Shown: in pieces, positions 31,467-41,034 of the stretch
Numbering within the stretch: position 1 is the first letter of the stretch
Layout: every line of letters begins with the position of its first letter
Source of the DNA: Streptomyces sp. Go-475
GTDB lineage: Bacteria; Actinomycetota; Actinomycetes; Streptomycetales; Streptomycetaceae
Assembly (NCBI RefSeq): GCF_003330845.1
Contig: NZ_CP026121.1
Location: 2,461,501 to 2,525,500 of the forward strand
DNA: 64,000 nt
Reading direction: 5' to 3'
Position numbers and translations under genes: made by a program
Notes under the pieces: model-generated
Databases searched by the model: none
The model's input: the letters and a program-made list of their open reading frames with translations, nothing else
Told to the model about the DNA's origin: nothing

Positions 31467-34030
31467 CAGACCGTCACCGCCTTGCCGTCGGCGCCGGTGG
31501 CGCCCCGGGTGTACCTGGGGTGGATCAGGCCGACGCAGGTGTAGGGCAGGTCGGCCACCTCCTCGACGGGTACGCCGCGTTGCTCGGCCAGCAGGCGGAC
31601 GTGGTCGAGGTCGCTGCCCGCCCCGGCGCGTGCCAGGACCTTCCAGGGCACGCGGCGCAGCATGACCCGGGTGGTCTCGCCGACGCCGGGCTTGACGAGG
31701 TTCACGTCGTGGATGCCGTACTCCTCACTGATGCGTTCGACGGCGGCCCAGCCCTCCCAGGTGGGCGAGCGGTCGGCGGCGAGCAGTTCCTTGGCCTGGG
31801 CGCAGGCCGCGTCCGCGACCTCGGGGAAACGGGCGGAGACGGCGTCGAGGAAGGCCACCGAGACGTCGGTGGCGGCGAGTTCGCGGTAGAACTTCGCGCC
31901 GTGGTAGTCGTGCGGGCCGACCAGGTCCGCGCGGAGCACGGTCCGTGAGATCAGGCCGGAGACGGTGGAGTTGAGGCAGGCGGAGGGGATGAGGAAGTCC
32001 TCGCGGGTGCCGTAGGTGCGTACGCAGGAGCCGGGGTCGGCCAGGACGGCGATCTCCGGGTCGAAGCCTGTGATGCCGTCGGACTTCTCGAACTCCGTGA
32101 GCGCCTGGGCGAGTTCGCGGGTGATGGCGCCCTTGCCGGTCCAGCCGTCGACGAAGACGACGTCCCGGGGGTCGTGGTGTGCGGCGAGCCAGCGCAGCGC
32201 GTTGGCGTCGATGCCGCGGCCGCGGACGATCGACACGGCGTAGTGCGGCAGGTCGAGGCCGTGCCGGTGCCGGGCCCAGCGGCGCATCAGGATGCCGACG
32301 GGTGTGCCGGCGCGGGCCAGGGAGACCAGGACCGGGTGAGGCGACCGCTCGGCCAGGACGGTCTCGGTGACCACACCGACCGCCTGGGCGATGCGGGCCG
32401 CCGACTCCTCCAGCGCGGCGTGGAACAGCTCCTGGTACTGCTCGCTCGGCTGGTACTCCACGGGCAGCGACTCCGCGTAGTGGGCGCCGCCGCTCTGGAT
32501 GGCCTCCTCGCGCTCCTCGGTCGGCGCCTCCAGCGTCACGTCCGAGAGGTCCTGGAGCAGCCAGCCGACCTCCTCGGGCGCGTACGAGGAGAAGGCGGGG
32601 CCGCGGAGGGGCTCGGGCAGCATGGAGGGCCTTTCGGGGGCGGGCCGGGTCCCGGGGACGTACGACGGGACGACGGCGAGGAGGACCCGCGGCGTGTGCG
32701 CGGCGAGCCGGGCCAGCAGGCCGTCGGGCGCGTGCAGCGCGGGGGTGTCCCCGGCCGAGTCGACGACGGCGACGACAGCGTCGAAGCCGGCGCCGGCGAC
32801 GTTGTAGGCGTACCGCTCGCCGGGCCCGTCGGCGGGGTCGTCGTGGGCGGGGAAGACCAGGCGGGTGCGTATCGCGTAGCCGGGGTCGTCGACGGCGAGG
32901 ACGGGCGAGCGGGTGGTGGTGGAGTAGCGCACCTCGGCGTCCGTGGTCCGCTCCAGCGCCTCGGCGAGCCGGAGCGGGGCGTACATCAGCTCCTCGAAGC
33001 CGAGTACGAGCACACGGCGGGCGCCGGCGGGCAGCGCCTCGGCGATCCGGGCCGCCATTCCGGGCAGGGCGGCCTCCAGCCGGGCGCGGTGAGCCGGGGT
33101 GAAGCCGTGTCGTCCCCCGTCGGGGAGCCCGGCGGGCCAGCGGAGGTCTACGCGGGTGATGCGGGGGTGGGTTCGCTCGTCGTCCGGGTGCGGGCCGGTG
33201 GGGGCTGGTCGCGCAGTTCCCCGCGCCCCTGAGGGGTTGACCTCCTGGTCTGCCTCGACGGCAACGCCGTTGTCCGACGAACCCTCCGACTCGTACCGCG
33301 CCACCAGCTCGCGCCCTTTCTCCAGCACCCCCTCGGGCAGCCGCACCGTCCCCGAGGCCGCGGCCACGAGATCCACCCGCGCGCCGATCTCACGGGCGAA
33401 GTCCTCCAGCCGCCCGGCGTCCGCCGCCGACCGCATGTCGACCAGCGCCACCACCACGTACCGCCGCCGCGGATACCGCGCGTGGAGGTCCCGGACGGTG
33501 TTCAGCACCGTGTTGCCCGTGGAGAACTCGTCGTCGACGAGGACCAGCGGCCCGGCGCCGGTGAGCAGCGCGGGGTCCTCCGGCAGCAGCAGGTGCGAGG
33601 TCGCGTGCGAGTGGGACTCCTCGAAGCCGCCGGCGGGGGCGAGGCCGGCGACCGGGCGGCGGGTGGAGTGCAGACAGGGGGCGAGGCCCAGCCCGTCGGC
33701 GACGGAGTGGCCGAGGCCGGTCGCGGTCTCCGCGTAGCCGAGGACGACCGCCGCGCGTGCCTCCTCCTCCCCCAGCAGGTCACGGACCCGGCGGCCGAGC
33801 TCGACGCCGTGGCCGTACACGACGGACGGCGACTGCGGCACGTGCTTGCCCAGCACGTTCGACACCAGCAGGTGGGCCCGCTTGGGGTTGCGGCGCAGCG
33901 CCAGTCCCAGCAGGTCGGTCAGGTGGTCGTCACCGGCCAGCTCGACGCCGAGCCGCTCGGCGACCCAGCTGCCCGACCAGACTCCGTCGCGCACCTCGTG
34001 GTGCGGCCCCTCGTTCACTGCCTTCTCCAT
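31466..34030 (-). CDS. Fused PRTase-TRSP-StiP-PELOTA protein of the Ter system
   Basis: An 854-residue multidomain protein. The N-terminal PRTase_2 domain (about 35-250) has the PRPP loop LVLVDDEFSTGNT at 163-175. A linker at 268-283 is encoded by an interspersed repeat. A TRSP domain (about 335-480) follows, then a StiP domain (about 480-770: VSLARAGTPVGILMRRWA, SIVRGRGID, FVDGWTGKGAI) and a C-terminal PELOTA-like RNA-binding part (VPWKVLARAG and following). These domains define the nucleoside-type biosynthetic module linked to Ter proteins; the product is uncharacterised. An internal ATG at 32623 with AAAGG could give a separate StiP-PELOTA protein. It is coupled to the HAD gene. Confidence 0.87.
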   Translation of the reverse strand: MEKAVNEGPHHEVRDGVWSGSWVAERLGVELAGDDHLTDLLGLALRRNPKRAHLLVSNVLGKHVPQSPSVVYGHGVELGRRVRDLLGEEEARAAVVLGYAETATGLGHSVADGLGLAPCLHSTRRPVAGLAPAGGFEESHSHATSHLLLPEDPALLTGAGPLVLVDDEFSTGNTVLNTVRDLHARYPRRRYVVVALVDMRSAADAGRLEDFAREIGARVDLVAAASGTVRLPEGVLEKGRELVARYESEGSSDNGVAVEADQEVNPSGARGTARPAPTGPHPDDERTHPRITRVDLRWPAGLPDGGRHGFTPAHRARLEAALPGMAARIAEALPAGARRVLVLGFEELMYAPLRLAEALERTTDAEVRYSTTTRSPVLAVDDPGYAIRTRLVFPAHDDPADGPGERYAYNVAGAGFDAVVAVVDSAGDTPALHAPDGLLARLAAHTPRVLLAVVPSYVPGTRPAPERPSMLPEPLRGPAFSSYAPEEVGWLLQDLSDVTLEAPTEEREEAIQSGGAHYAESLPVEYQPSEQYQELFHAALEESAARIAQAVGVVTETVLAERSPHPVLVSLARAGTPVGILMRRWARHRHGLDLPHYAVSIVRGRGIDANALRWLAAHHDPRDVVFVDGWTGKGAITRELAQALTEFEKSDGITGFDPEIAVLADPGSCVRTYGTREDFLIPSACLNSTVSGLISRTVLRADLVGPHDYHGAKFYRELAATDVSVAFLDAVSARFPEVADAACAQAKELLAADRSPTWEGWAAVERISEEYGIHDVNLVKPGVGETTRVMLRRVPWKVLARAGAGSDLDHVRLLAEQRGVPVEEVADLPYTCVGLIHPRYTRGATGADGKAVTV
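33178..33230 (-). repeat. Interspersed repeat copy 2 (in PRTase linker)
   Basis: On the minus strand it reads GGGGCGCGGGGAACTGCGCG, then ACCAGCC, a C-rich stretch and GGCCCGCACCCGGACGACGA. It is translated as GARGTARPAPTGPHPDDE between the PRTase and TRSP domains. Confidence 0.87.
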
Positions 34031-34073
34031 GGATTCCCTGCGTCGCGTTCACCGGTGTACCTGACTCGAGGAC

Positions 34074-35240
34074 TCAGCTCGGCAGCCCCGCCGCGAGCAG
34101 TTCCACGAAGCCGATGTCCTCGTTCGCCACGCCGAAAACCTCGGCACGCAGCAGGGTCCGCTCGGCCCAGGCCCGATGCGGCTTCACCTCGTTCATCTTG
34201 TTCGTGTAGGCCGACCTCAGGACGCCCCCGCCGCCGCGCTCGGGGCGCAGGATGTCCTGGGCGTCCGAGAACTCCTCGTGGCTGACGACCGACAGGGCGT
34301 GGACCGGCAGCACGTGCGAGGGGTGGATGCAGGTCTTGCCCAGCAGGCCGTTGGCGTGGTCCAGGGAGATCTCCCTGAGCAGGCCGTCCATGGCGTGCTC
34401 AATCAGCTTCGCGCGCAGGTCCGCGGCCTGCACCTCCAGGAAGGGGCTCTGCCGCAGCATCGGCTTGAACATGCGCTCCTGGACCCGGAAGTACTCCCAC
34501 ACCGGCCCGGTCACGGTGAAGCCGGTGCCGTCGGCGCGGCCCAGCATGTTCACCACGTCGGCGATCACGGAGGCGACGATCTGCACGTCGTAGGCCGTCA
34601 TGTCGGGGCCTCTGCGCAGCCCGTAGGAGGAGCAGAAGTCCGTCACGCCGAGGCGCAGGGCGAGGACGCGGTCGCGGTACTTGTCGATCGCGCGGGAGAT
34701 GCCCTCCAGGGTCTCCACGCGGGTCTCCCGGTACAGCAGCTCCGGCGACTCCAGCACCGGCATGGCGAAGAGGCGACGGCCGCTCTCGGCCTCGGCGGTC
34801 GCCAGGGCCTCCAGGAACGGGATGCCGCGTTCCTCGGTGAACTTGGGCAGCACGAATCCGGACAGCAGGCGGACGGCGGGGCCGAGGCGTCGCACCAGGT
34901 CGGGGATCTGCTCGGGGACGCGGACCCGGATGAACAGCAGCGGCAGGTCCGCGTCCGGGAGGTCGGCGAGGGCGCTGAACTGGCGGACCAGGTTCTCCTC
35001 GCCGGGGCCGACGTCCGCGTCGTCGATCGAGTCCTCCAGGCACAGCACCATCGACACCACGCCGCGTCCGCCCTGCTTGAGGACGTCGTCGGCGAGGCGC
35101 GGCCGGGTGGCCGGGCTGTAGAGCGTGGCGCCCAGGGCGGCCGAGAGCAGACGGGCCGGGGAGTCCGGAGTGAACACGCACGGCTCGCGGTGGAAGAGAC
35201 GCTTCCGCACCTCAGGGGCGATGTGCCCGAAATGACGCAT
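34074..35240 (-). CDS. HpcH/HpaI aldolase / CitE-like lyase of the Ter locus
   Basis: A 388-residue TIM-barrel protein related to citrate lyase beta subunit and HpcH/HpaI aldolases. It shows MVLCLEDSIDD (metal/acid residues), LLFIRVRVPEQ with the conserved arginine, FVLPKF, MPVLESPELL and LRLGVTDFCSSYGLRR; the late GKTCIHPSHVLPVHAL is typical of CitE relatives. It is the first gene of the minus-strand operon ending with the HAD gene, 43 bases before the PRTase fusion. In Ter clusters this enzyme is proposed to act in making the same small metabolite. It is divergent from the TerD gene at 35471. Confidence 0.88.
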   Translation of the reverse strand: MRHFGHIAPEVRKRLFHREPCVFTPDSPARLLSAALGATLYSPATRPRLADDVLKQGGRGVVSMVLCLEDSIDDADVGPGEENLVRQFSALADLPDADLPLLFIRVRVPEQIPDLVRRLGPAVRLLSGFVLPKFTEERGIPFLEALATAEAESGRRLFAMPVLESPELLYRETRVETLEGISRAIDKYRDRVLALRLGVTDFCSSYGLRRGPDMTAYDVQIVASVIADVVNMLGRADGTGFTVTGPVWEYFRVQERMFKPMLRQSPFLEVQAADLRAKLIEHAMDGLLREISLDHANGLLGKTCIHPSHVLPVHALSVVSHEEFSDAQDILRPERGGGGVLRSAYTNKMNEVKPHRAWAERTLLRAEVFGVANEDIGFVELLAAGLPS

Positions 35241-35470
35241 GGAACTCCCCCGTGGTGGTGGTGCGACCTGCGAATCGTCGAAAGCTGGCCGGTAATAGTA
35301 CGTAGAAGTCCATGTCAGAGGTTCCCGTCAGGCATGAATTTCAGGTAACGCGGGCAAGCACAGCCGGGCCCGGTCATGACGACGGTAGTCGCCGTCCGCC
35401 CTCGGCGCCGCTCGTGGCGGCGCGGCCCCCCGCGTTGTCGTGAGCAGGACCGAGAAGGCAGGATGACCGC

Positions 35471-36436
35471 ATGACGCACGCGATGCTGAAGGGGTCGAAC
35501 GTCCCGCTGGAAGCCACCACGGTGCGCGCCGTGCTGCGCTGGACACCCGGGCAGGGGGTTCCGGACGTCGACGCCTCCGCGCTGCTCCTCGGCCCCGACG
35601 GTCGCGTGCGCTCCGACGAGGACTTCGTCTTCTACAACCAGCCCCGGCACCCCTCCGGGAAGGTGTGGCGGCTCGGCAAGAAGCGGGGCGCCGAGGGCCT
35701 GACCGACACGATCCAGACAGATCTCACCGGTGTCGAGACGGAGGTCGGCCGGATTCTGCTGGTCGCATCGGCGGACGGCGTCACGTTCGACCGCGTGCAG
35801 GCCCTGCGCATCCTGCTGTACGACGCGGCGGACACCGGTGCGGAGGCGCTGGCGTACTTCGACGTCAAGCCGGAGACGGGCCAGGAGACCGCGCTGATCT
35901 GCGGCGAGCTGTACCGGCGCGGGGAGGGCTGGAAGTTCCGGGCGCTGGGCGAGGGCTACGAGAACGGGCTGAAGGGGCTCGCGACCGACTACGGCATCTC
36001 GGTGGACGAGTCGGAGGCGGCGGCGGAGGAGCCGACGACGACGGTGCCCACGCCCCCGACCACGACCGCATCCCCGACCGCATCGGCACCGGCACAGCCG
36101 ACGGCCGCCGGCCCCGCTCAGCAGCCCCCCGCCACGGTCCAGCACTCCCCCGAGGTGTCCCGGCCGCTGCCGCCGGAGCAGCCGACCGCGGTGCCCGCGC
36201 AGCCGGGGTACGGGTACCCGCCCCAGCAGCCCGCGACGACCCAGCCGGCGACGGCCCAGCCCGCGTACGGCTATCCGCACCCCGCGAGCCGGCCCGGCTA
36301 CGGCTACCCCCAGGCACCGGCCACGGCGGGCGTCGCGGGGGCGCAGACCGGCTACGGCTACCCGTCGCCGGTCACCGCGGCCCCCGACCCCGACTTCCGC
36401 CTGCCCCCACAGGGACCGCAGTTCATCGGACGCTAG
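35471..36436 (+). CDS. TerD-domain protein with GYGYP-repeat tail
   Basis: A 321-residue protein. Residues 1-180 form a TerD domain: [40 protein letters not shown], then [20 protein letters not shown] and [19 protein letters not shown]. TerD domains bind Ca2+ through acidic loops such as DVDAS and DEDF. A Pro/Ala/Thr/Gln tail with four GYGYP or AYGYP units follows, probably disordered. ATG at 35471. It is divergent from the CitE/PRTase/HAD operon, so the two likely share control. The expected role is a stress-response scaffold near the membrane. Confidence 0.88.
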   Translation: MTHAMLKGSNVPLEATTVRAVLRWTPGQGVPDVDASALLLGPDGRVRSDEDFVFYNQPRHPSGKVWRLGKKRGAEGLTDTIQTDLTGVETEVGRILLVASADGVTFDRVQALRILLYDAADTGAEALAYFDVKPETGQETALICGELYRRGEGWKFRALGEGYENGLKGLATDYGISVDESEAAAEEPTTTVPTPPTTTASPTASAPAQPTAAGPAQQPPATVQHSPEVSRPLPPEQPTAVPAQPGYGYPPQQPATTQPATAQPAYGYPHPASRPGYGYPQAPATAGVAGAQTGYGYPSPVTAAPDPDFRLPPQGPQFIGR

Positions 36437-36479
36437 CGCCTGCCGTACAGATCACCGACAGGCGGATCACCGACAGGTT

Positions 36480-37208
36480 CTAGACCTTCGTCTTGTAGCC
36501 CCGCCCCCACTGGAGCCCCCACCCGTACAGCCGGTCCAGCTCCGCCTGGAAGCCGTAGACGAACTTCGCCTCGCGGCGCACGATGATCTCGTTCTTGACC
36601 TTCTCGATCATGACGACGGCGCAGGAGCGGGCCTGCGGCTGGCGTTCGTCGAGGTGGATCTCGATGCGCGGGCCGTTGCTCGGGTAGAGCGTGACGATGG
36701 CGTGGGCGCGGTCGAAGGCGGGTGTCTGGTCGTAGATGTAGACGAAGACCAGCAGCCGCTTGATGCTGTCGCGGTGGTCGAGGTTGATGTACATCGTCTC
36801 GCCGGACCCCGAGCCGAAGCGGTCGTCGCCGCTGAGCTTGACGTACGGCGGGGCGTTGACGTCGCCGAAGTAGCCGCCGAGGGGCTGGACGACCCCCTTG
36901 GTGCCGTCCTGGAGCTCGTACAGGCAGCCCAGGTCGAGGTCGACGTTGACGACGCTCTGGCTGTGGCCGATGACCTCCGGCGGCTTCAGTGCCCTGAAGG
37001 GGTGGCGCAGCAGGCTCTCGCGCTGTGAGCCGCCGATGTCGGACGTGCGCATGCGCCAGCTCAGGTTGACCCGTAGATGGCCGTTGGCCGCGTCCTGTTT
37101 GGTGAGTGATATCTGCGCGCGCCGCTTGGTCAGCTCGATCGCGTTGGTGTTCGCGTTGCCCGAGTCGAACTGCACATCGCCGCGCCGGAGTCCGTCGAAC
37201 AGGCCCAT
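36480..37208 (-). CDS. TerA/TerD-like tellurium-resistance protein
   Basis: A 242-residue protein starting MGLFDGLRRGDVQFDSG, with TNAIELTKRRAQISLTKQ, LRVNLSWRMRTSDI, LDLGCLYELQDGTKGVVQP, GETMYINLDHRDSIKRLLVF and VTLYPSNGPRIEI. This is the TerA-like branch of the TerD superfamily. The ATG at 37208 matches family length; longer upstream reading is rejected. It converges with the TerD gene ending at 36436, 43 bases away. It is presumed to bind metal ions and work with the other Ter proteins here. Confidence 0.85.
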   Translation of the reverse strand: MGLFDGLRRGDVQFDSGNANTNAIELTKRRAQISLTKQDAANGHLRVNLSWRMRTSDIGGSQRESLLRHPFRALKPPEVIGHSQSVVNVDLDLGCLYELQDGTKGVVQPLGGYFGDVNAPPYVKLSGDDRFGSGSGETMYINLDHRDSIKRLLVFVYIYDQTPAFDRAHAIVTLYPSNGPRIEIHLDERQPQARSCAVVMIEKVKNEIIVRREAKFVYGFQAELDRLYGWGLQWGRGYKTKV

Positions 37209-37338
37209 TCCGCCCCCACGTTCACTTGGAGACCGCAGGTCATCGCCGTACCCACGGCCGTTGACGACCGACGGGGCGGCCGCCGAGGAGTCGCCTCGGT
37301 GGCCGCCCCGCACAGAGCGTTCCTCTCCCGGAGGGGTG

Positions 37339-38484
37339 TCACACCCCGGACGAGATTTCAGTCTTCTCGTCCGAGCCGGCTTTTCCCTCGGCCGCCGCGA
37401 TGGCGCGGTTGCGGCGCACGGAGGACCAGAAGGAGGCGCCGATCAGGATGACGCCGATGGAGCCGGTGATGAACTCGTTGATCTCGTACTGGATGGTGAC
37501 CAGGAGGACCATGGCGAGCGCGCCGATGGCGTAGTGCGCGCCGTGCTCCAGGTAGACGTAGTCGTCGAGGGTGCCCTCGCGGACCAGGTAGACGGTCAGC
37601 GACCGGACGTACATGGCGCCGATGCCGAGGCCGAGGGCCATCAGGACGATGTCGTTGGTGATGGCGAAGGCGCCGATGACGCCGTCGAAGGAGAAGGACG
37701 CGTCCAGGACCTCGAGGTAGAGGAACATGAAGAACGCGGCCTTGCCGGCCAGCTTGACCGCCGACTTGGGCTTGCCCTCGCGCGCGGCCTTCTCCTCGGC
37801 CTCGTGCTCGCGCTCCTCCTCCTCTTCGAGCTTGTCCTCGAAGTAGCCGGAGAGGCCACCGACGATCATGTAGGTGATCAGGCCGGCGATGCCGGAGAGC
37901 AGGACGGTCTCCGCCTTGTCGGCGTGGGTGCCGCCGTGCTGGTGGGCGTTGGCGCCGAAGGTGATGGCGGAGATGAGCAGGACGATCAGGGCGATGCAGA
38001 CCGACAGCATGTCGACCTTGCCGAGCTTGGCCAGGGGGCGCTCCAGCCAGCCGAGCCACTTGATGTCCCGGTCCTCGAAGATGAAGTCCAGGAAGATCAT
38101 CAGCAGGAACATGCCGCCGAAGGCGGCGATCGACGGGTGGGCGTCGGTGACGTACTGCTGGTACTGGTCCTTGTCGGTGAGCGCGAGGTCGACGGCCTCG
38201 ATCGGGCCCAGCTGGGCGCTGAGCGCGACGATCACGACGGGGAAGACCAGTCGCATGCCGAAGACGGCGATCAGGATGCCGATCGTGAGGAAGATCTTCT
38301 GCCAGAAGGCATTCATCTTCTTCAGGATCCCGGCGTTGACCACCGCGTTGTCGAAGGACAGCGAGATCTCGAGGACGGACAGGATCGCTACGACGCCGAA
38401 CGCGGTCCACCCTCCGTAGAAGACCGCTGCGACCAGGCCGAGCGCGGTGACCGCGAACGACCACCCGAAGGTTTTCAGAACCAC
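37339..38484 (-). CDS. DUF475 (TerC-superfamily) integral membrane protein
   Basis: A 381-residue membrane protein with about nine hydrophobic segments. The characteristic LEISLSFDNAVVNAGIL (38-54) and LEVLDASFSFDGVIGAF place acidic residues inside helices 2 and a later one, as in TerC. A charged insert (EDKLEEEEEREHEAEEKAA) separates the halves. DUF475 proteins accompany TerD genes in actinobacteria and are thought to move or sense metal ions. It is likely the membrane partner of the TerD proteins around it. Confidence 0.9.
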   Translation of the reverse strand: MVLKTFGWSFAVTALGLVAAVFYGGWTAFGVVAILSVLEISLSFDNAVVNAGILKKMNAFWQKIFLTIGILIAVFGMRLVFPVVIVALSAQLGPIEAVDLALTDKDQYQQYVTDAHPSIAAFGGMFLLMIFLDFIFEDRDIKWLGWLERPLAKLGKVDMLSVCIALIVLLISAITFGANAHQHGGTHADKAETVLLSGIAGLITYMIVGGLSGYFEDKLEEEEEREHEAEEKAAREGKPKSAVKLAGKAAFFMFLYLEVLDASFSFDGVIGAFAITNDIVLMALGLGIGAMYVRSLTVYLVREGTLDDYVYLEHGAHYAIGALAMVLLVTIQYEINEFITGSIGVILIGASFWSSVRRNRAIAAAEGKAGSDEKTEISSGV

Positions 38485-38609
38485 TGGCTACCCAATCGTG
38501 TGTGTACGGGGCTCCCCCGCGCCGTACCCGGCTTTACGAAACTTTGAAGCCGAAGTCTAGTCGGGCCCCTTCCGCACCCCACGAGGCCCTGCATTTTGCT
38601 CATATCGCG

Positions 38610-39185
38610 TCAGGAGACGTTGACTCCGAAGTCCATGGCGATGCCGCGCAGACCCGACGCGTACCCCTGCCCGACGGCCCTGAACTTCCATTCGCCCTGG
38701 TAGCGATAGACCTCGCCGAAGATCATCGCGGTCTCCGTGGAGGCGTCCTCGCTGAGGTCGTAGCGGGCGAGTTCCTGGCCGTCCGCCTGGTTCACCACAC
38801 GGATGAAGGCGTTGCTGACCTGGCCGAAGGTCTGGCCGCGCTCGTCGGCCAGGTGGATGGAGACGGGAAAGACGATCTTGTCGCAGTGCGGCGGGACCTT
38901 GGAGAGGTCGATCAGGAGCGACTCGTCGTCGCCGTCGCCCTCGCCGGTGAGGTTGTCACCGGTGTGCTCGACCGAGCCGTCCGGGCTCTTGAGCTGGTTG
39001 TAGAAGACGAACCACTCGTCCCCGAGCACGCGGCCGCCGCTGCACATCAGCGCGCTGGCGTCGAGGTCGAAGGGCGCTCCGGTGGTGGAGCGCGCGTCCC
39101 AGCCGAGACCGACCATCACCTGAGTGAGGTTCGGTGCGGCCTTGGACAGGGAGACGTTGCCCCCTTTGGCAAGTGTGACGCCCAT
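38610..39185 (-). CDS. TerD-family stress protein (paralogue 1)
   Basis: A 191-residue TerD protein: [97 protein letters not shown] and GFGVNVS-type ending. Calcium-binding acidic loops are intact. It is about 70% identical by eye to the tandem neighbour at 39307-39882, indicating duplication. TerD proteins confer resistance to tellurite, phage and oxidants in enterics and are needed for normal sporulation in Streptomyces. Confidence 0.93.
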   Translation of the reverse strand: MGVTLAKGGNVSLSKAAPNLTQVMVGLGWDARSTTGAPFDLDASALMCSGGRVLGDEWFVFYNQLKSPDGSVEHTGDNLTGEGDGDDESLLIDLSKVPPHCDKIVFPVSIHLADERGQTFGQVSNAFIRVVNQADGQELARYDLSEDASTETAMIFGEVYRYQGEWKFRAVGQGYASGLRGIAMDFGVNVS

Positions 39186-39306
39186 GCTGATGTCCCTCCC
39201 CGGATGGTGTTACTGAGGTGGTCCTGCACGTCCGGCGCCGCACGTAAACCGTGCGGCGCCGGACAGGAAGGCCTTCGGGCCCTGTCGCCAGGGCCCTGCG
39301 GGCGGC

Positions 39307-39882
39307 TCAGACGTTCACGCCGAAGTCCTGCGCGATGCCGCGCAGGCCCGAGGCGTAGCCCTGGCCGATGGCGCGGAACTTCCACTCCGCGCCGTGCCGG
39401 TAGAGCTCGCCGAAGACCATGGCGGTCTCGGTGGAGGCGTCCTCGCTCAGGTCGTACCGGGCGATCTCGGCGCCGCCGGCCTGGTTCACGACGCGGATGA
39501 ACGCGTTGCGCACCTGGCCGAAGGACTGCTGGCGGGTCTCGGCGTCGTAGATGGAGACCGGGAAGACGATCTTCTCGACGTCGGCCGGGACCGTGGCGAG
39601 GTTGACCTTGATCTGCTCGTCGTCGCCCTCGCCCTCACCGGTGAGGTTGTCACCGGTGTGCTCGACGGAGCCGTCCGGGCTCTTGAGGTTGTTGAAGAAG
39701 ATGAAGTGCTGGTCGCTGGCGACCTTGCCGGAGTTGTTCAGCAGCAGCGCGCTGGCGTCCAGGTCGAAGTCGGTGCCGGTCGTGGTGCGGACGTCCCACC
39801 CCAGACCGACGATGACCGCGGTCAGGCCCGGCGCCTCCTTGGTCAGCGATACGTTGCCGCCCTTGCTGAGGCTGACTCCCAC
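39307..39882 (-). CDS. TerD-family stress protein (paralogue 2)
   Basis: A 191-residue TerD protein with the same architecture as its neighbour: [77 protein letters not shown] and [19 protein letters not shown]. It is 121 bases upstream of paralogue 1 on the same strand; a separate leader between them suggests each may have its own promoter. GGAGGACTCGTGGG lies before the ATG. It is presumably cytosolic and Ca2+ binding. Confidence 0.93.
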   Translation of the reverse strand: MGVSLSKGGNVSLTKEAPGLTAVIVGLGWDVRTTTGTDFDLDASALLLNNSGKVASDQHFIFFNNLKSPDGSVEHTGDNLTGEGEGDDEQIKVNLATVPADVEKIVFPVSIYDAETRQQSFGQVRNAFIRVVNQAGGAEIARYDLSEDASTETAMVFGELYRHGAEWKFRAIGQGYASGLRGIAQDFGVNV

Positions 39883-40029
39883 GAGTCCTCCATTGGTGTC
39901 CAGGGGCGGGATGCCCCGTTGTGCTCGGATGTCGGATCAACGAGTCGATCCTAGTGACGGGTTCCCGCCCCCCGCAGGCCCTGAAGCCGACAATTCAGCG
40001 GGTGTCGAGCGCATGCCGCCCGACCGGCG

Positions 40030-40488
40030 TCACAGGGAGTCGAGCGCCTTCACGTAGTCGTTGAGGTCGCGCGCGTCCGGCAGGCCGTTGACGACCGTCC
40101 ACCGCACGACGCCCTCCTTGTCGATGACGAAGGTGCCGCGCACCGCGCAGCCCTTGTCCTCGTCGAAGACGCCGTAGGCGCGCGAGACGTTGCCGTGCGG
40201 CCAGAAGTCCGACAGCAGGGGGTATTCGAGGCCCTCCTGCTCGGCGAAGACGCGCAGGGTGTGGATGGAGTCGTTGGAGACGGCGAGCAGCTGGGTGTCG
40301 CGGTCGGAGAACTGCGGCAGGTTGTCGCGCAGCTCGCACAGCTCGCCGGTGCACACGCCGGTGAAGGCGAAGGGGTAGAAGAGCAGGACGACGTTGCTGG
40401 AACCGCGGAAGTCGGACAGCCGCACGGCCCTGCCGTGGTTGTCCTTGAGCTCGAAGTCGGGGGCCTTCTCGCCGACCTGGATCGCCAT
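40030..40488 (-). CDS. AhpE-type peroxiredoxin
   Basis: A 152-residue thiol peroxidase starting MAIQVGEKAPDFELKD. The peroxidatic cysteine lies in PFAFTGVCTGELCELRD (C46, with C51 nearby), and the Thr and Arg of the active site (T43 and the Arg in CAVRGTFVID) are present. AhpE reduces hydroperoxides and peroxynitrite, using mycothiol-linked reductants in actinomycetes. The ATG at 40488 is preferred; upstream codons lack family support. It sits beside the TerD pair, fitting an oxidative-stress neighbourhood. Confidence 0.88.
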   Translation of the reverse strand: MAIQVGEKAPDFELKDNHGRAVRLSDFRGSSNVVLLFYPFAFTGVCTGELCELRDNLPQFSDRDTQLLAVSNDSIHTLRVFAEQEGLEYPLLSDFWPHGNVSRAYGVFDEDKGCAVRGTFVIDKEGVVRWTVVNGLPDARDLNDYVKALDSL

Positions 40489-40596
40489 CGTCGTGGGTGT
40501 CCCTTCCTGGGGCTTGTGGGGTGGGACCACCCTACGCAGGGCCCGGGACAGACCGGTGGGCGGGCCGACGGTGCCGGCCCGCCCCGTCCGAACGGC

Positions 40597-41034
40597 CTAA
40601 CGCTTGGACTTCGCCGCCTTCGGCGTCGCCAGCCGGCTGCCGCTCCAGTCCTTGCCGACGCTGACGCTCTTGGACGCCGTCAGACCCGCCGTCGTGGCGG
40701 CTTCCGAGATGTCGCTCGGCTCCACATAGCCCGAACGGCCGGTCTTCGGCGTGAGGAGCAGGATGGCACCGCCCTCTTCGATGTACGTGGTGGCATCGAC
40801 CAGCGCATCCGTCAGGTCGCCGTCGTCGTCACGGAACCACAGCACAACGGCGTCGGCCACGTCGTCGTAGTCCTCGTCCACCAGGTCGCTCTCGATGATG
40901 CCCTCGATGGCCTCGCGGAGCTCCTGATCCACGTCGTCGTCGTAGCCGATCTCCTGGACCACCTGCCCGGGCTGGAACCCCAGCCTGGCGGCAGGGTTCG
41001 TCCGCTCCTCCGCGTGGTCCGCGGTCGCGCTCAC
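40597..41034 (-). CDS. DUF3052 family protein
   Basis: A 145-residue acidic protein: NPAARLGFQPGQVVQEIGYD, EGIIESDLVDEDYDDVADAV, VLWFRDDDGDLTDALVDATT and a C-terminal basic tail (ATPKAAKSKR). This is the actinobacterial DUF3052 family, regularly found next to aceE. The GTG at 41034 is fixed by a perfect AGGAGG seven bases upstream; the track-length start is inside that ribosome site. Its function is unknown. Divergent from aceE. Confidence 0.9.
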   Translation of the reverse strand: MSATADHAEERTNPAARLGFQPGQVVQEIGYDDDVDQELREAIEGIIESDLVDEDYDDVADAVVLWFRDDDGDLTDALVDATTYIEEGGAILLLTPKTGRSGYVEPSDISEAATTAGLTASKSVSVGKDWSGSRLATPKAAKSKR

